Shown: positions 55,901 through 64,000 of the stretch, one piece after another
Layout: each line of letters opens with the position of its first letter
Numbering within the stretch: the stretch's first letter is position 1
Assembly: GCA_018398585.1 (NCBI GenBank)
Contig: JAGTTD010000020.1
Coordinates: 23,036,350-23,100,349, forward strand
DNA from: Simmondsia chinensis
Taxonomy: Eukaryota > Streptophyta > Magnoliopsida > Caryophyllales > Simmondsiaceae
Direction: 5' to 3'
Length of the DNA stretch: 64,000 nt
Translations under genes and position numbers: made by a program
The notes under the pieces: model-generated
What the model was told of the DNA's origin: nothing
What the model saw: only the letters and a program-made list of their open reading frames with translations
Databases searched by the model: none

Positions 55901-58900
55901 AAATGCAAGATTCAAATTAGTCGATCCCTCTACGATATCCTTTGGACTGATATATCTGGTGCAATCCAACTTTTCAGCTTGTTCAAGAATCAAATTTGCC
56001 CTCTTAGTGGGATCCTTGGTCTCTAATGTGGTAGTAGTACTATGTTCCGGAGCAAGTACATTGAGTAGATGAGCATAAGCCTCACCGTCCTGTAAAAAAA
56101 ATTATTTAAGGCATGTTATTTATCATCATAAAAATTGCATTTTAGTGAGAAAATGTCTATCAAGTTCTTTTTTATGAAGGTAAGAACAACGAGCCTCAGG
56201 ACTGTCCACGGTTGACAAGGAATCCTATGTCTATCAGTTATACAAATAACACAAATGCGCTCTTAAACTTTCGAACCTTTGCTCAATACTCAGCTCAACT
56301 CGGCTCATTACCCTAATCAAGCCGATTCAAACTCGTTATTAAGTCGAGCTAAGATCCTAATCAAGCCCCTATACAACCTTTGCGAGCTAATACAAACTAT
56401 TTTTTATAAAGCACTTATCAAGTAGCTCACAAACGTTAATGAGTCAAGCACCCCCTGTTCAAACTCGATTCGTTAAACTTATCAAGTCTGCTCAAACACC
56501 GCTCCAATATCGAGCCCCCAAAACAAACAAAAACAAATCGTAATCGATATAGAACACGAGTAGTTTATCGAATGTTTGGTTTGTTTAGGCCCCAACCTAA
56601 ACTATGGCTTGAAACTTTTGATTTCATTAGACAAACCCTACAAACTATTAGTTTGTCTTCATAGTTTCCACAACTCACACAAGAAAATCAAAAGTACAGA
56701 AGATCCTATTTGACAAGCAGGAAGCTGTTTATCCTATCATGTATTTTATCTGCTAATAGAAACCAAAGCAGTTCTCACCTTAAGATCAGAAGAGAAATTA
56801 GTGACCTCCTTCTTGTAACCCGCTTTCTTCAACTGAAAGTTCATCCATTTTAGCAAGACCTTTTCAGGAGCTAACCCCATGAGCTCCTCCACATCCTGTA
56901 AGTTTTTATGGTCTCTTAAATGAAAATATTTGTTGCATTAATCGTTAGAACAGAAACAATCCCTAAACAATGGTACCTTGCTGTCCTCAACCAATTCCAC
57001 AAGCTGAGGCGTCTTCTTCAAATTGAGATCTGCTAAAAGTTGAATCTAATGCACATAACACAATGGCTTAGCACTTGTTCAGTTCATGAAAATTTTCTGT
57101 ATTTCTCTCTGTTTTTTAAGTGTTTTACATAACAATGAAGAACACCTAGAAAATTTAGAACCCCCTCAGTTACAAAGGAAAACTTCTAAAATAGGGGAAA
57201 TTGTTTTGGAGTTTTTAGTACAACAACAACAGTTCCAGTGCCACAGGGGCTCCTGCACGAAGCAGGGTCCGGGGGGGGGGGAGGGGTGGATGTACGCAGC
57301 CTTCCCCCTTCCGGGTGGAAGAGAGGTTGTTTCCGAGAACCCCCATCCTGATGACCAAGATTACTCATCATATGCTTTTGGAGTTTTTAGTACAAAGGAA
57401 GAAAATGGGAAACTAAATCTTTTGAACACGTTTTCTAGGAAAACATGGAAGTTTAGAAAGGGCGGGGAATTTTCGGGTCATGAACAATCCCTTAGGCTCC
57501 GTTTGGTCCAAAGTAAACATCCTCAAGGAAAATTTAGTTTAGAAATATTTATATTTTTTTTTTTTTTTTTTGGATCATAAGAAATATCTATAATTGAAAA
57601 ATATTTTTTCCTAAAAATTTTTATCTTTCTAGATGAGGAAAATGGTTTTATTTTATAGATTTGTATGTGGTTCACGCTTAGCAAAGTTTAGATTGAAGTG
57701 AGGCATATAACGTGAGACCGCCATGAAAAACGTTTTCCTCCCCATAAAAAAAAAATGTTTTCCCTTTCAATGAGCTCGCTTGTCTATTTCCCCTCAATGA
57801 ATTGTGGATGTTGTGTTGCTATGAAGTTATGCAAAATAAAATAAAATAAAATAAAATAATAATAATAATAATAATAATATTAAGAGAAGATTTTCCATCA
57901 AAACAAACAATCTTATTGCTGCTAACTGTAAAATCGTAGACTAAGAGTTCCAAGTATTATAAATGACAGCGAGGAGAGCAAATACAACAGTGAGGAGTTG
58001 GGATCACATACCTTGATAATCTGTGAGATTAATCCCATGACCAGATGTGGCTACCCGACAACAAACAACAATTTATGTCAACAAATATATAACGGGTCAA
58101 TCCAACATGGCTACAAAACAACCCAAAAACTAAAACCTTTTCAGACAAAAAATATAATGAGCCAACCCAACACGGCTACAACACAACCCAAAAACTAAAA
58201 CCGTTTTAGACAAAATACTCCTATTTACAGCATTTTTTATAAAAGTGGTTCTACAAAAAATGATTATGAAAAAAAATATAATTTTTTACACAACTTGGCC
58301 AAACAAGCCTGAAAGCCTTATTGCTTTAATGTAGGGGTAAAGCCACTCGTCAAACTCGACACATCTATTCAATGTGGGATTGGGGCACTATAGCAAATGT
58401 TGAATCCACAAAAGGAATTAGACCAAAGAAATTCAAACGGAGGATTCTCGAAACTTACTCTTCCCTCAACCAGGTCCTGCGCGCCAATGTTAACCACAGT
58501 GCAACCAATAGCCTTTGCAGAATTGAGGCAAAGTGTATGGTTTTCATTTCTTTCCCATGGGTTAAGTACTTTCTTGGTGTTGATAGCTCTTTCATCTATT
58601 GTCCCCGGTACAGCAACATTTATCAGTTTACTGCAAAAAGAATTAGGACACAAGGAGGATGTAATGAGAAAGAGACCAGCTAGAGGAGAAAAAACGAGGA
58701 TGCATTCAGTTTGCAAAATCTCAGGTTGGGGTTCCCCGGACATAGTCTCCCTTTACAGTAGCACCCCGAAGGGGTAAGGCTGCATATATCCCAGCCCCCC
58801 AAGACCCTGCATTATGCAGAAGTCCTAGAGGCACTGGGTTTGTTATTATTGTTGCGTTCAGTTTGCAAAAATATTCTCAGTGTTTATCTTGTCTTTGAAT

Positions 58901-61900
58901 AGTGTCCCCCCCCCCCCCGGGGCGGTAGAAATAGGAAAATTGGGAAGTTTATAAACACGGAAAACAACCCCCCTCAATTACTAAGGGTCTATTTTGTATT
59001 ATTTTCTATTATAGTTTTTCGATTTTTGAAAACTAAAAAAAAGATATTTTAGAAATGACTTTTTCTCAGTTAGCAAAAATTTTCTTAGCTTTCTATATTG
59101 TACTTACATAGTGTTTTCCAAAGAAATTCAAAAATTAGGAAGTTCATAAACACGAGAAAACAACCCCCTCAAGGGTTTGTTTGGTATCATTTTCTCTTTC
59201 TAGTTTTGAGTCTTTTAAAAACTAAAAAAAAATGATATTTTGGAATGAAATTTTTGTTTTTGGTTTCTTATTTTCATTTCTTCCTAATTTGAGTGAAATT
59301 TGAAACTGGGAAATGAAAAAAAAGAAGAAGAAGAAGAAATCGTTTGTGTTTGGTTTCTAAACAACCAAAAACTGCAAATAGAGAACAATATTGACCCCAA
59401 GGAAACCATAAAAAATAAGAGAAAGGTGTTTTTTGTCATTTGTCATGCAAAATATGGAAATTAGGGTATATTTCGAATCTGTTTTTCTGGAAAACACAGA
59501 TGTTCAGGAAAGTTTTTACAAAGTCAAATACACTCATTTTTTGGCCAAATGAGGAGAGAGGGTAGCCAGTCAATCAAGCAAAAGAACAATCATATATACC
59601 AGAGAAGAACCCCATCTTTTGCAAGGTCAAATACTTGATTAGTATTGGGATCTATAGGAAGATATTTCTTCAAGAAAGGATCTTCAGCCAAGTAACTGTT
59701 GATGTGTGCAATATAAGAGGCCTTCTCAGATTGATTAATAGTATGGAGAAGTGTGGTGGTTGATTGTCTGAGAATTGAAGTAGCGCGTTTGAAACCGGTA
59801 CTTTTAGCTTGCGCTTGAAAGTGCAAATATTCCTGCACAAGAACACAAAGCTTTCTAAACACATAATCTCGTGCACAGAATCAAATATAGGCTGTCATGT
59901 GAAGAATTTTGAGCCAAGTGTTAAGTGATTTACCATTACATAATAATTAGAGGTGTAAATGAGCTTACCCGAGCTTTAGGTCATTAGGCTCGAGGCTCAA
60001 CTCATCAGCTTTTTGCTCGGCTCAGCCTTGGTTCGAAGCCCGCCGGCTTTGCTGGGTTGAGATCGGACCCAACTTGGCAAGTTTCATGCTAAACTTGACT
60101 TATTTAGACTCATTTAAGCTTGACCTAAACTCGTTTAGGCTAGTTCATATTCCAACTCAGCTTACTTAGGCCAAACTAGGTTGGACAAGGCATTTTCAAG
60201 CTCATAATTTGTATTAAAATATGGCCGCTTGTTTAGGCTCATAAGCCCACAAGCTTGCGTTTCACTAGGCTCAGGCTTAGTTAGATAAGCTAAACGAGCC
60301 CGCTCAACTCCTCTAAAGCTCGAAAACTGCCGAATCTTTTGAGCTTTACAACCCTAGTAATTTTTGTAAATGCTTCCATTATGCGCTTATATTTTATTAA
60401 TCGAACATATTTATAAATCCATTTACACATTAAGAAATTAATAAAGTTGCTACCAAAGTTAACAATCGTATGGGTACTCATTAATGTTCTTTTTCAAACA
60501 TAAGAATTAAAATCATCCTACATTTCCTAAAAAACCAAATGTCATCCTCAGCAATAAAGTATATGGTAGCATCATAGCAACTTACATCGTACTTCAGCGA
60601 AATGCTACTCCGTTCCATAACGCATGAACCTTTTAGGTAGAGCATTGATCCATCAATGAGACTTAAGGAACATATAATCATAAACAATATGCTCAGGGCC
60701 AATCCAGATCCCAAGCAACAACAACAGTTGTTTAAGAGCGCCTAATAGTTAAGGGTCCCTTTTAAAAATTAATTATATTACCAGTTTGTTTCTACCGCAT
60801 TTCACTACTCATAAATGGAGAAAGAAAACGACTAACTTATGTTACATTATAAATGCACATATATGTATGAGTAGAACACAAATGACCATGACCATAGCCC
60901 TGACCCACATATTAATTGTTATTATAATACAAAGTGGAATATTTGAGTTGTTTAAGCAAGCCTCAGTTACCAAAAAGAGCTCAGTTATTTTGGGCCCCTA
61001 AAATCTTGGGACAAAACCTGAGTATGTCATAAATACAAGCGTAAAATTACCATTTTCCATAAGCAAGAAGATTAGTGCATACATACACAAACTTAACTCA
61101 CCCTCAGAAAAGATTCAAAGTCAATCTCATGGGTCACATCAGGATAAGTATTCTGTAATGCAGCCCTGAGCTCGCCCTCCGCATAAAGTCCATTGATACC
61201 CTTTAATTTTGCCAGAATAGGTGGCAAATCCAGCACCGTGACACGCCCAATTCGATTTTTTGCCGTGAGAAACTGTAAAGAAATAAACCAACATTTTACA
61301 AATCTATGCTTCACATGCAAGTTTCATAACAAGTCCTACATCGGAGTTGTGACAAAGAAGATATTAGCACATAAATTTGGTGGATTACTACTTGAACCTT
61401 ACATGGATTCATATATGTTGACCACAATGTCAATACCCACAAAATTTTAACACCAACATATCCATTTCACCACATGAATATGCTAAAATGAGATAATTGT
61501 TAGATTATAAAATCATTCATTGGGATAATCGGTTCCTTGACATAGTATCAAAGCCTGGTTGAGCAAGAGGTCATGAGTTCAAATCTCAATAAATCCTTAA
61601 TATAACTATACACAAGGTATGAAACTGGTATATGCAAATCCACTCTTCAAGCCCAATGGGCATTTGCGTGACGCAACATCTTAGATTGTAAAACCATTCT
61701 TTGAACTTCACTTATCGGTTTAAGCTTTTGGGATAGTTAGTTTCTTGACATGATATCAAAGCCTTGTTGACCAAGAGTTTATGAGTTCAAAGCAAACAAC
61801 CCCTTAATATAATTTAGCACAAGATATGAGGCCTAATTGGCATTCGTGTGAGGTAGCAGGTTCAATTCTAAAATCATCCGTGCTCCTTCACCTCTTGGGA

Positions 61901-62259
61901 TAGTTGGTTCTTTGATATGATATCAATGCTTTATAGATTGAGAAGTCACGAGTTCGAATTTGAAAAGGCCTTTTAATTAGAAGGTATGAGTTGAGCCTAT
62001 GCACACCCACACTTCAAGCCCAAAGCACTCATATAAGGTGACATGTTAGATTATAAAATCATTTCCTATGCCTTCACACCATTATTTTAAGCTTTTTGCA
62101 ATAGTTGGTTTCTCGACAGTTATAAAATCAATCATCCATGACATATCAATAAAAATTAGGATTGAGTCAAACCTTGGAATTGAGGCTGCGAAGCTCGACT
62201 TGAGTGAATTGACTTTGCAATTGTGGATCAGAAACAATCACACCAACAAAGCCAGACAT
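49919..62259 (-). CDS. FIM: fimbrin-like actin-bundling protein, complete
   Basis: Fimbrins cross-link actin filaments through two actin-binding modules, each of two calponin-homology (CH) domains. Exons: 62173-62259, 61102-61272, 59600-59832, 58459-58630, 58012-58050, 56977-57045, 56779-56895, 55878-56089, 54885-55040, 53579-53778, 52456-52613, 52164-52260, 51287-51378, 49919-50110. All junctions are GT-AG and in phase; total 1995 nt, 664 residues plus TAG, close to the usual 650-700. Residues 1-86 are the degenerate EF-hand-like region ([12 protein letters not shown] start). About 118-236 and 260-367 are CH1-CH2 ([35 protein letters not shown]). About 388-495 and 510-618 are CH3-CH4 ([26 protein letters not shown]). 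The tail after about 620 is short and Ser/Ala-rich, ending RSS. One exon is only 39 nt. Introns hold many repeats but no exon is damaged. Which Arabidopsis FIM it matches best cannot be told by eye. Confidence 0.96.
50165..50345. repeat. fold-back repeat (GTTTGGTAT family)
   Basis: GGAATGTTTGGTATCGTTTT start; GTTTTTGCTTTCAG arms. Last fimbrin intron. Confidence 0.45.
50411..50619 (+). mobile_element. tRNA-derived SINE
   Basis: Flanked by ACCATGGTAG (50401-50410) and ACTATGGTAG (50620-50629). The head has A-box-like CATCTCAGTTGGAGG and B-box-like GGAGTTCGATTATCG. The body shares TATACTCATGACTTAC with 4129-4239, and the tail is A-rich. Fimbrin intron, antisense to the gene. Confidence 0.75.
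50640..50785 (+). mobile_element. Au-like SINE with a tRNA head
   Basis: Weak A-box (TGCAATCGATAAGG) and B-box-like GGATTCAGAGTC, then AAAAACCGCCTCTCATAGAA and GATCGAGGTTGCATATATC. The second part corresponds to the GAAACAGCCTCTC and AAGGCTGCGTACATC blocks of the 5S SINEs, but here they follow a tRNA-type head. Confidence 0.55.
50790..51065. repeat. interspersed repeat (GGAAAACATTTTC family)
   Basis: TCCTAAGGAAAAACATTTTC and TTTCATGTTATATGCTTCAC, as at 53235, 54620 and 57500. Fimbrin intron. Confidence 0.4.
51440..51690. repeat. fold-back repeat (GTTTGGTAT family)
   Basis: Paired A/T-rich arms; AAAATTGCAAATAGGAAACA end. Fimbrin intron. Confidence 0.4.
51750..51975. repeat. fold-back repeat (GTTTGGTAT family)
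   Basis: GCCCTGTTGTATGGTTTTTA start and CTGCAAATAGAAAATAATGT end. Fimbrin intron. Confidence 0.45.
52290..52440 (+). mobile_element. solo LTR of TRIM-1, diverged
   Basis: TATAGACTCCCCGTGTGAAT, GGGGGCTACTCGGACTTATA and CCAACTTTGTGGGTCGGTC in TRIM-1 LTR order. Fimbrin intron between exons 52456-52613 and 52164-52260. Confidence 0.6.
52700..53010. mobile_element. fold-back MITE, family of 15391-15722
   Basis: TTTTAATTGTGTCAATTTAA on the left pairs with TGACAGAATTAAAAGTAAAA on the right. GGACAAAGTACTTCGGC near the right end. Fimbrin intron. Confidence 0.6.
53235..53520. repeat. interspersed repeat (GAAAACATTTTC family)
   Basis: CCGTTTGGTTTGATATAAAA start; CTCACGTCATATGCTTTACT and AATGTGAACCTCATACAAA near the end. 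Fimbrin intron. Confidence 0.45.
53880..54335. mobile_element. element with hAT-like GAGC repeats
   Basis: TTAGGATGTAAACGAGCTGA start and TTCATATGCACCCCTATA end. CGAGC-word body like 2051-3176. Fimbrin intron. Confidence 0.55.
54620..54880. repeat. interspersed repeat (GAAAACATTTTC family)
   Basis: CGATCGTTTTGACAGAAAAC start and TCTCACGCCATATGTTTCAC, AAGCGTGAACATCACAC. Abuts fimbrin exon 54885-55040, so its edge supplies sequence at the 5' splice site. Confidence 0.45.
55263..55850 (+). mobile_element. tRNA-like SINE split by a GAGCTC repeat
   Basis: The left part has an A-box-like CTTGGTCTAATGGTAAAAGG; the right part resumes at about 55750 with B-box-like GTCCGGGTTCAAATTTCC. Between them (about 55300-55745) is a CTCAAGC/GAGCCT-rich element related to 21160 and 59950. 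A (GA)n run at 55848-55868 abuts fimbrin exon 55878-56089. Confidence 0.5.
56265..56590. mobile_element. element with hAT-like GAGC repeats
   Basis: CAACTCGGCTCATTACCC, CAAGCACCCCCTGTTCAAAC and GTTTGGTTTGTTTAGGCCCC in the order of the 2051-3176 family. Fimbrin intron. Confidence 0.5.
57224..57375 (-). mobile_element. SINE, 5S-less subtype C
   Basis: Perfect 20-bp duplication TTTTGGAGTTTTTAGTACAA at 57204-57223 and 57376-57395. Minus strand: ATCAGGATGGGGGTTCTCGG, GAAGGCTGCGTACATCC, GGAGCCCCTGTGGCACTGG, (TTG)n. No 5S head. Fimbrin intron. Confidence 0.9.
57500..57800. repeat. interspersed repeat (GAAAACATTTTC family)
   Basis: CTCCGTTTGGTCCAAAGTAA start; GGTTCACGCTTAGCAAAG and AACGTTTTCCTCCCC. 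Fimbrin intron. Confidence 0.45.
57836..57880. repeat. (AAAAT)n then (AAT)n microsatellite
   Basis: AAAATAAAATAAAATAAAAT followed by AATAATAATAATAATAAT. Fimbrin intron. Confidence 0.9.
58719..58852 (+). mobile_element. SINE, 5S-less subtype C
   Basis: 18-bp duplication with one change, TGCATTCAGTTTGCAAAA (58701-58718) and TGCGTTCAGTTTGCAAAA (58853-58870). Starts TCTCAGGTTGGGGTTCCCCG, then AAGGGGTAAGGCTGCATATA, GAGGCACTGGGTTTG and a TTG/TTA tail. Fimbrin intron, antisense to the gene. Confidence 0.88.
59165..59400. repeat. fold-back repeat (GTTTGGTAT family)
   Basis: AAGGGTTTGTTTGGTATCAT start and AACTGCAAATAGAGAACAAT end, with TTTTTGGTTT/AAACCAAAAA arms. Fimbrin intron. Confidence 0.55.
59950..60355. 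mobile_element. element with GAGCTTGA/CTCAAGC repeats
   Basis: TTAGAGGTGTAAATGAGCTT start and GAGCTTTACAACCCTAGTAA end are inverted. Same family as 21160 and 55300. Fimbrin intron. Confidence 0.55.
60690..61020. repeat. interspersed repeat (family of 33875)
   Basis: CCAATCCAGATCCCAAGC start, AAGGGTCCCTTTTAAAAATT, and GGGCCCCTAAAATCTTGGGA at the end. Fimbrin intron. Confidence 0.45.
61310..61450 (+). mobile_element. solo LTR of TRIM-1, diverged
   Basis: TCACATGCAAGTTTCATAAC, GTCCTACATCGGAGTTGTGA and GGTGGATTACTACTTGAACC follow the TRIM-1 LTR order. Fimbrin intron 1. Confidence 0.5.
61497..62110 (+). mobile_element. TRIM-2 tandem array in fimbrin intron 1
   Basis: Four LTR-like segments (about 61499, 61680, 61860 and 62043) alternate with three internal segments. 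Each internal segment starts at a primer-site-like TAGTATCAAAGCC or TGATATCAAAGCC and carries B-box-like GAGGTCATGAGTTCAAATC. It ends about 60 bp from the first fimbrin coding exon. Confidence 0.65.
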
Positions 62260-62420
62260 CCCTGATCTCCTTTTATCCAATCTTCAAGGTTTACACCAAC
62301 ACTAGTAAAACCCGCATTAAACTCCCAATCAGAATCTCACCCAAAAAACAATTCAAATACACACCAAATAGAGCAATGCCAAAACACACACAAATTGTGC
62401 CCCATTCGAGTACCCAATAC
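62260..62420 (-). other. probable fimbrin 5' untranslated leader
   Basis: Directly upstream of the ATG at 62259. Less repetitive than its surroundings, with CT and GT runs. The transcription start is not determined. Confidence 0.35.
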
Positions 62421-62469
62421 ATATGACAAAAGATCATTAGATCATAAAAGATAATTATTTAGTATTGTA

Positions 62470-62735
62470 TTAACATAATCCTAGGTCTAGACATAACCCT
62501 GAGCAACCCAAGCAACCGCTTAGGACCCCCAAAAGTTATCACATGTAAAGTTTCTTGTTTTATTTTGATAGTAATTGTTTAAGTGTCAATTGTTAATAAT
62601 ATCAATAAGTTTTATGAATAAAGTTTTTTTAATTTATTATACTAATATTTATGTTGTCAAAAGAAATGATGTTACATATGAAGGGCCTCATTCAAAATGT
62701 TTGCTTCAGGCCCCAAAAACGGCAGGGCCATCCGA
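62470..62735. repeat. interspersed repeat (family of 33875)
   Basis: GACATAACCCTGAGCAACCC start, GCTTAGGACCCCCAAAAG, GAAGGGCCTCATTCAAAATG and GGCAGGGCCATCC end. Upstream of fimbrin. Confidence 0.5.
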
Positions 62736-63335
62736 CCATTCTTTGGCACATAATTGTATACTATTTAATTCTAAGTCTCCTGACCTTTTCGATTTACTTT
62801 TTTTAGTTCCTCAAGTTTTGTATATAATTATAATTATGTACCCTTTCCTGCAAAATCCAATATCGGAAATGTGAAAAGACAAAATTACCCATGACAAAAA
62901 CAACGTCATAGTGAAGCCTGATGATCTCAAGAAGATAACAATTTAGTTTACTAGGGATTTGGAGAAGAAGATGACATTAAACTTTTCAAATGGATCAAAA
63001 ACGTTGCCTTTTGTTTAAAATGCTTCAAAACAGTGTGTTTCATTCTTCTCAGGAACACAAGAATAATTGTGGCAACAAACTTTAGTGTTGGATATTAATA
63101 AAAGTTACTTTTGTCATAGGCAATTTCGTCTTTCTAGTTTTCAACATTGGATTTCGCTGGAGAAGATACTTAATTATTAATATATACAAAACCTAACGTA
63201 CTAGAAAAAATAAATCAAAACGGTCATGGACCTTTTTATTATTTCCACAAAATATCAAGGTACTAAATACATACACGAACTCACAAACAACTAAAAGTTC
63301 AATAATTTACGATCCAGATTTTAAAAAGTTACATT
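62736..63335. other. AT-rich DNA, nothing recognised
   Basis: No coding or RNA feature seen. Confidence 0.45.
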
Positions 63336-63339
63336 ATAG

Positions 63340-64000
63340 CATAAAATTATTCATGAATCTTATGCTAACAACTTACCATTTTAAATTATTAATCTAGTAA
63401 CTAGAATTTCATAGAACTTAAAACACATTGAGACGATCAGATATCAATATTTAGGTAATTTACTCAAATATTGATGAATATTTTATTGCAATGCGCCAAA
63501 GTTTTGATGAAAACATTGGCATGGCTTATATATTATCATAATCATGTATTACATCATTTTTTTTATAAAATTGGTCAGATTCTTACAAAAATTCATCAAT
63601 TTCTAACCTAAGGTACCTAGGTGACAAATGCTCATACCTCAAGTACCTAAGCGCCAATTTCCCTTCAAATTAAAAATCTAGTAACTAGAATTTAACAGAA
63701 CTTTACCACATTGAAACGATCAGATGTCAATAATCAAGAGAGATTAACATGCGCTAAAAATACTAACATGACATATAATTTGGGCAATATTTACGTAATG
63801 TACATAAATATTGATGAATATTTTATTGCAATGTGCCGAATTTTTTATGAAAATATTGGCATGGCTTATATATTATTGTAATCATGCATTATATTAGCAT
63901 TTTTTTCATAAAATTGATCAAATTCGTACAAAAATTCATCAAATTCCAATATAAGATGCTTAGGTAATAAATGCTCATACCTCAGGTACCTAAGCGACAA
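63340..64000. repeat. direct repeat of about 320 bp
   Basis: Two copies (about 63350-63660 and 63670-64000) share AAATCTAGTAACTAGAATTT or its close variant, GACGATCAGATATCAATA, TTGATGAATATTTTATTGCA, GGCATGGCTTATATATTAT and CATACCTCAAGTACCTAAGC. The second copy has extra sequence near 63740-63790. Related to the MITE at 46138-46632. The window edge cuts the end. Confidence 0.7.

Noticed and set aside
55688..56026. 112-codon plus-strand ORF
   Set aside because: It overlaps the well-supported fimbrin exon 55878-56089 on the other strand and has no domain.
58372..58777. Plus-strand ORFs of 103 and 126 codons
   Set aside because: Antisense shadows of fimbrin exon 58459-58630 plus SINE sequence.

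Overview
The window is nuclear DNA from a flowering plant, most likely a eudicot. It is AT-rich, its genes have many short exons and long introns, it holds plant-type transposable elements, and chloroplast tRNA debris has been copied in. I cannot name the species. Two conserved protein genes are present, both on the minus strand. I reconstructed them exon by exon by matching splice sites and reading phase.

Genes. (1) 49919-62259: an intact fimbrin (actin-bundling protein), 14 coding exons, 664 codons plus stop, every junction in phase. (2) 18882-41218: an EDM2-like PHD-finger / methyltransferase-like chromatin regulator with 19 recognisable coding exons, plus an untranslated first exon near 45075-45235. 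It reads in phase for 693 codons, then meets an in-frame TAA at 21874-21872 inside the methyltransferase-like domain. Exons after the stop are still recognisable, so the copy is a truncated allele, a recent pseudogene or a sequencing error. Two of its introns appear to be GC-AG, and part of its first PHD exon has been tandemly duplicated into an intron. A 48-codon reading frame at 102-248 is the only other coding hint.

Layout. 1-18800 is gene-free repeat territory with nested insertions: fold-back MITEs, elements with hAT-like ends, two TRIM families, solo LTRs, SINEs, a LINE tail and chloroplast tRNA fragments. 18800-45300 is the EDM2-like gene. Its introns hold a decayed 5 kb Ty1/copia element (23350-28361) and many smaller repeats. 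45300-49900 is intergenic and contains a tandem array of 5S-derived units just upstream of the EDM2-like promoter. 49900-62300 is fimbrin, also with repeat-filled introns. 62300-64000 is repeats.

Most notable system. At least eleven loci carry a short element whose 5' half is clearly 5S ribosomal RNA, including the internal polymerase III control boxes. It is fused to a 3' half like that of plant Au-type SINEs and ends in a TTG-rich tail. Six such copies have perfect target-site duplications of 15-19 bp; three shorter relatives without the 5S head have duplications of 13-20 bp. This is a 5S-rRNA-derived SINE family in a plant genome, with two 5' subtypes, a 5S-less short form, a tandem array, and a nearby tRNA-headed relative that shares the same 3' module.
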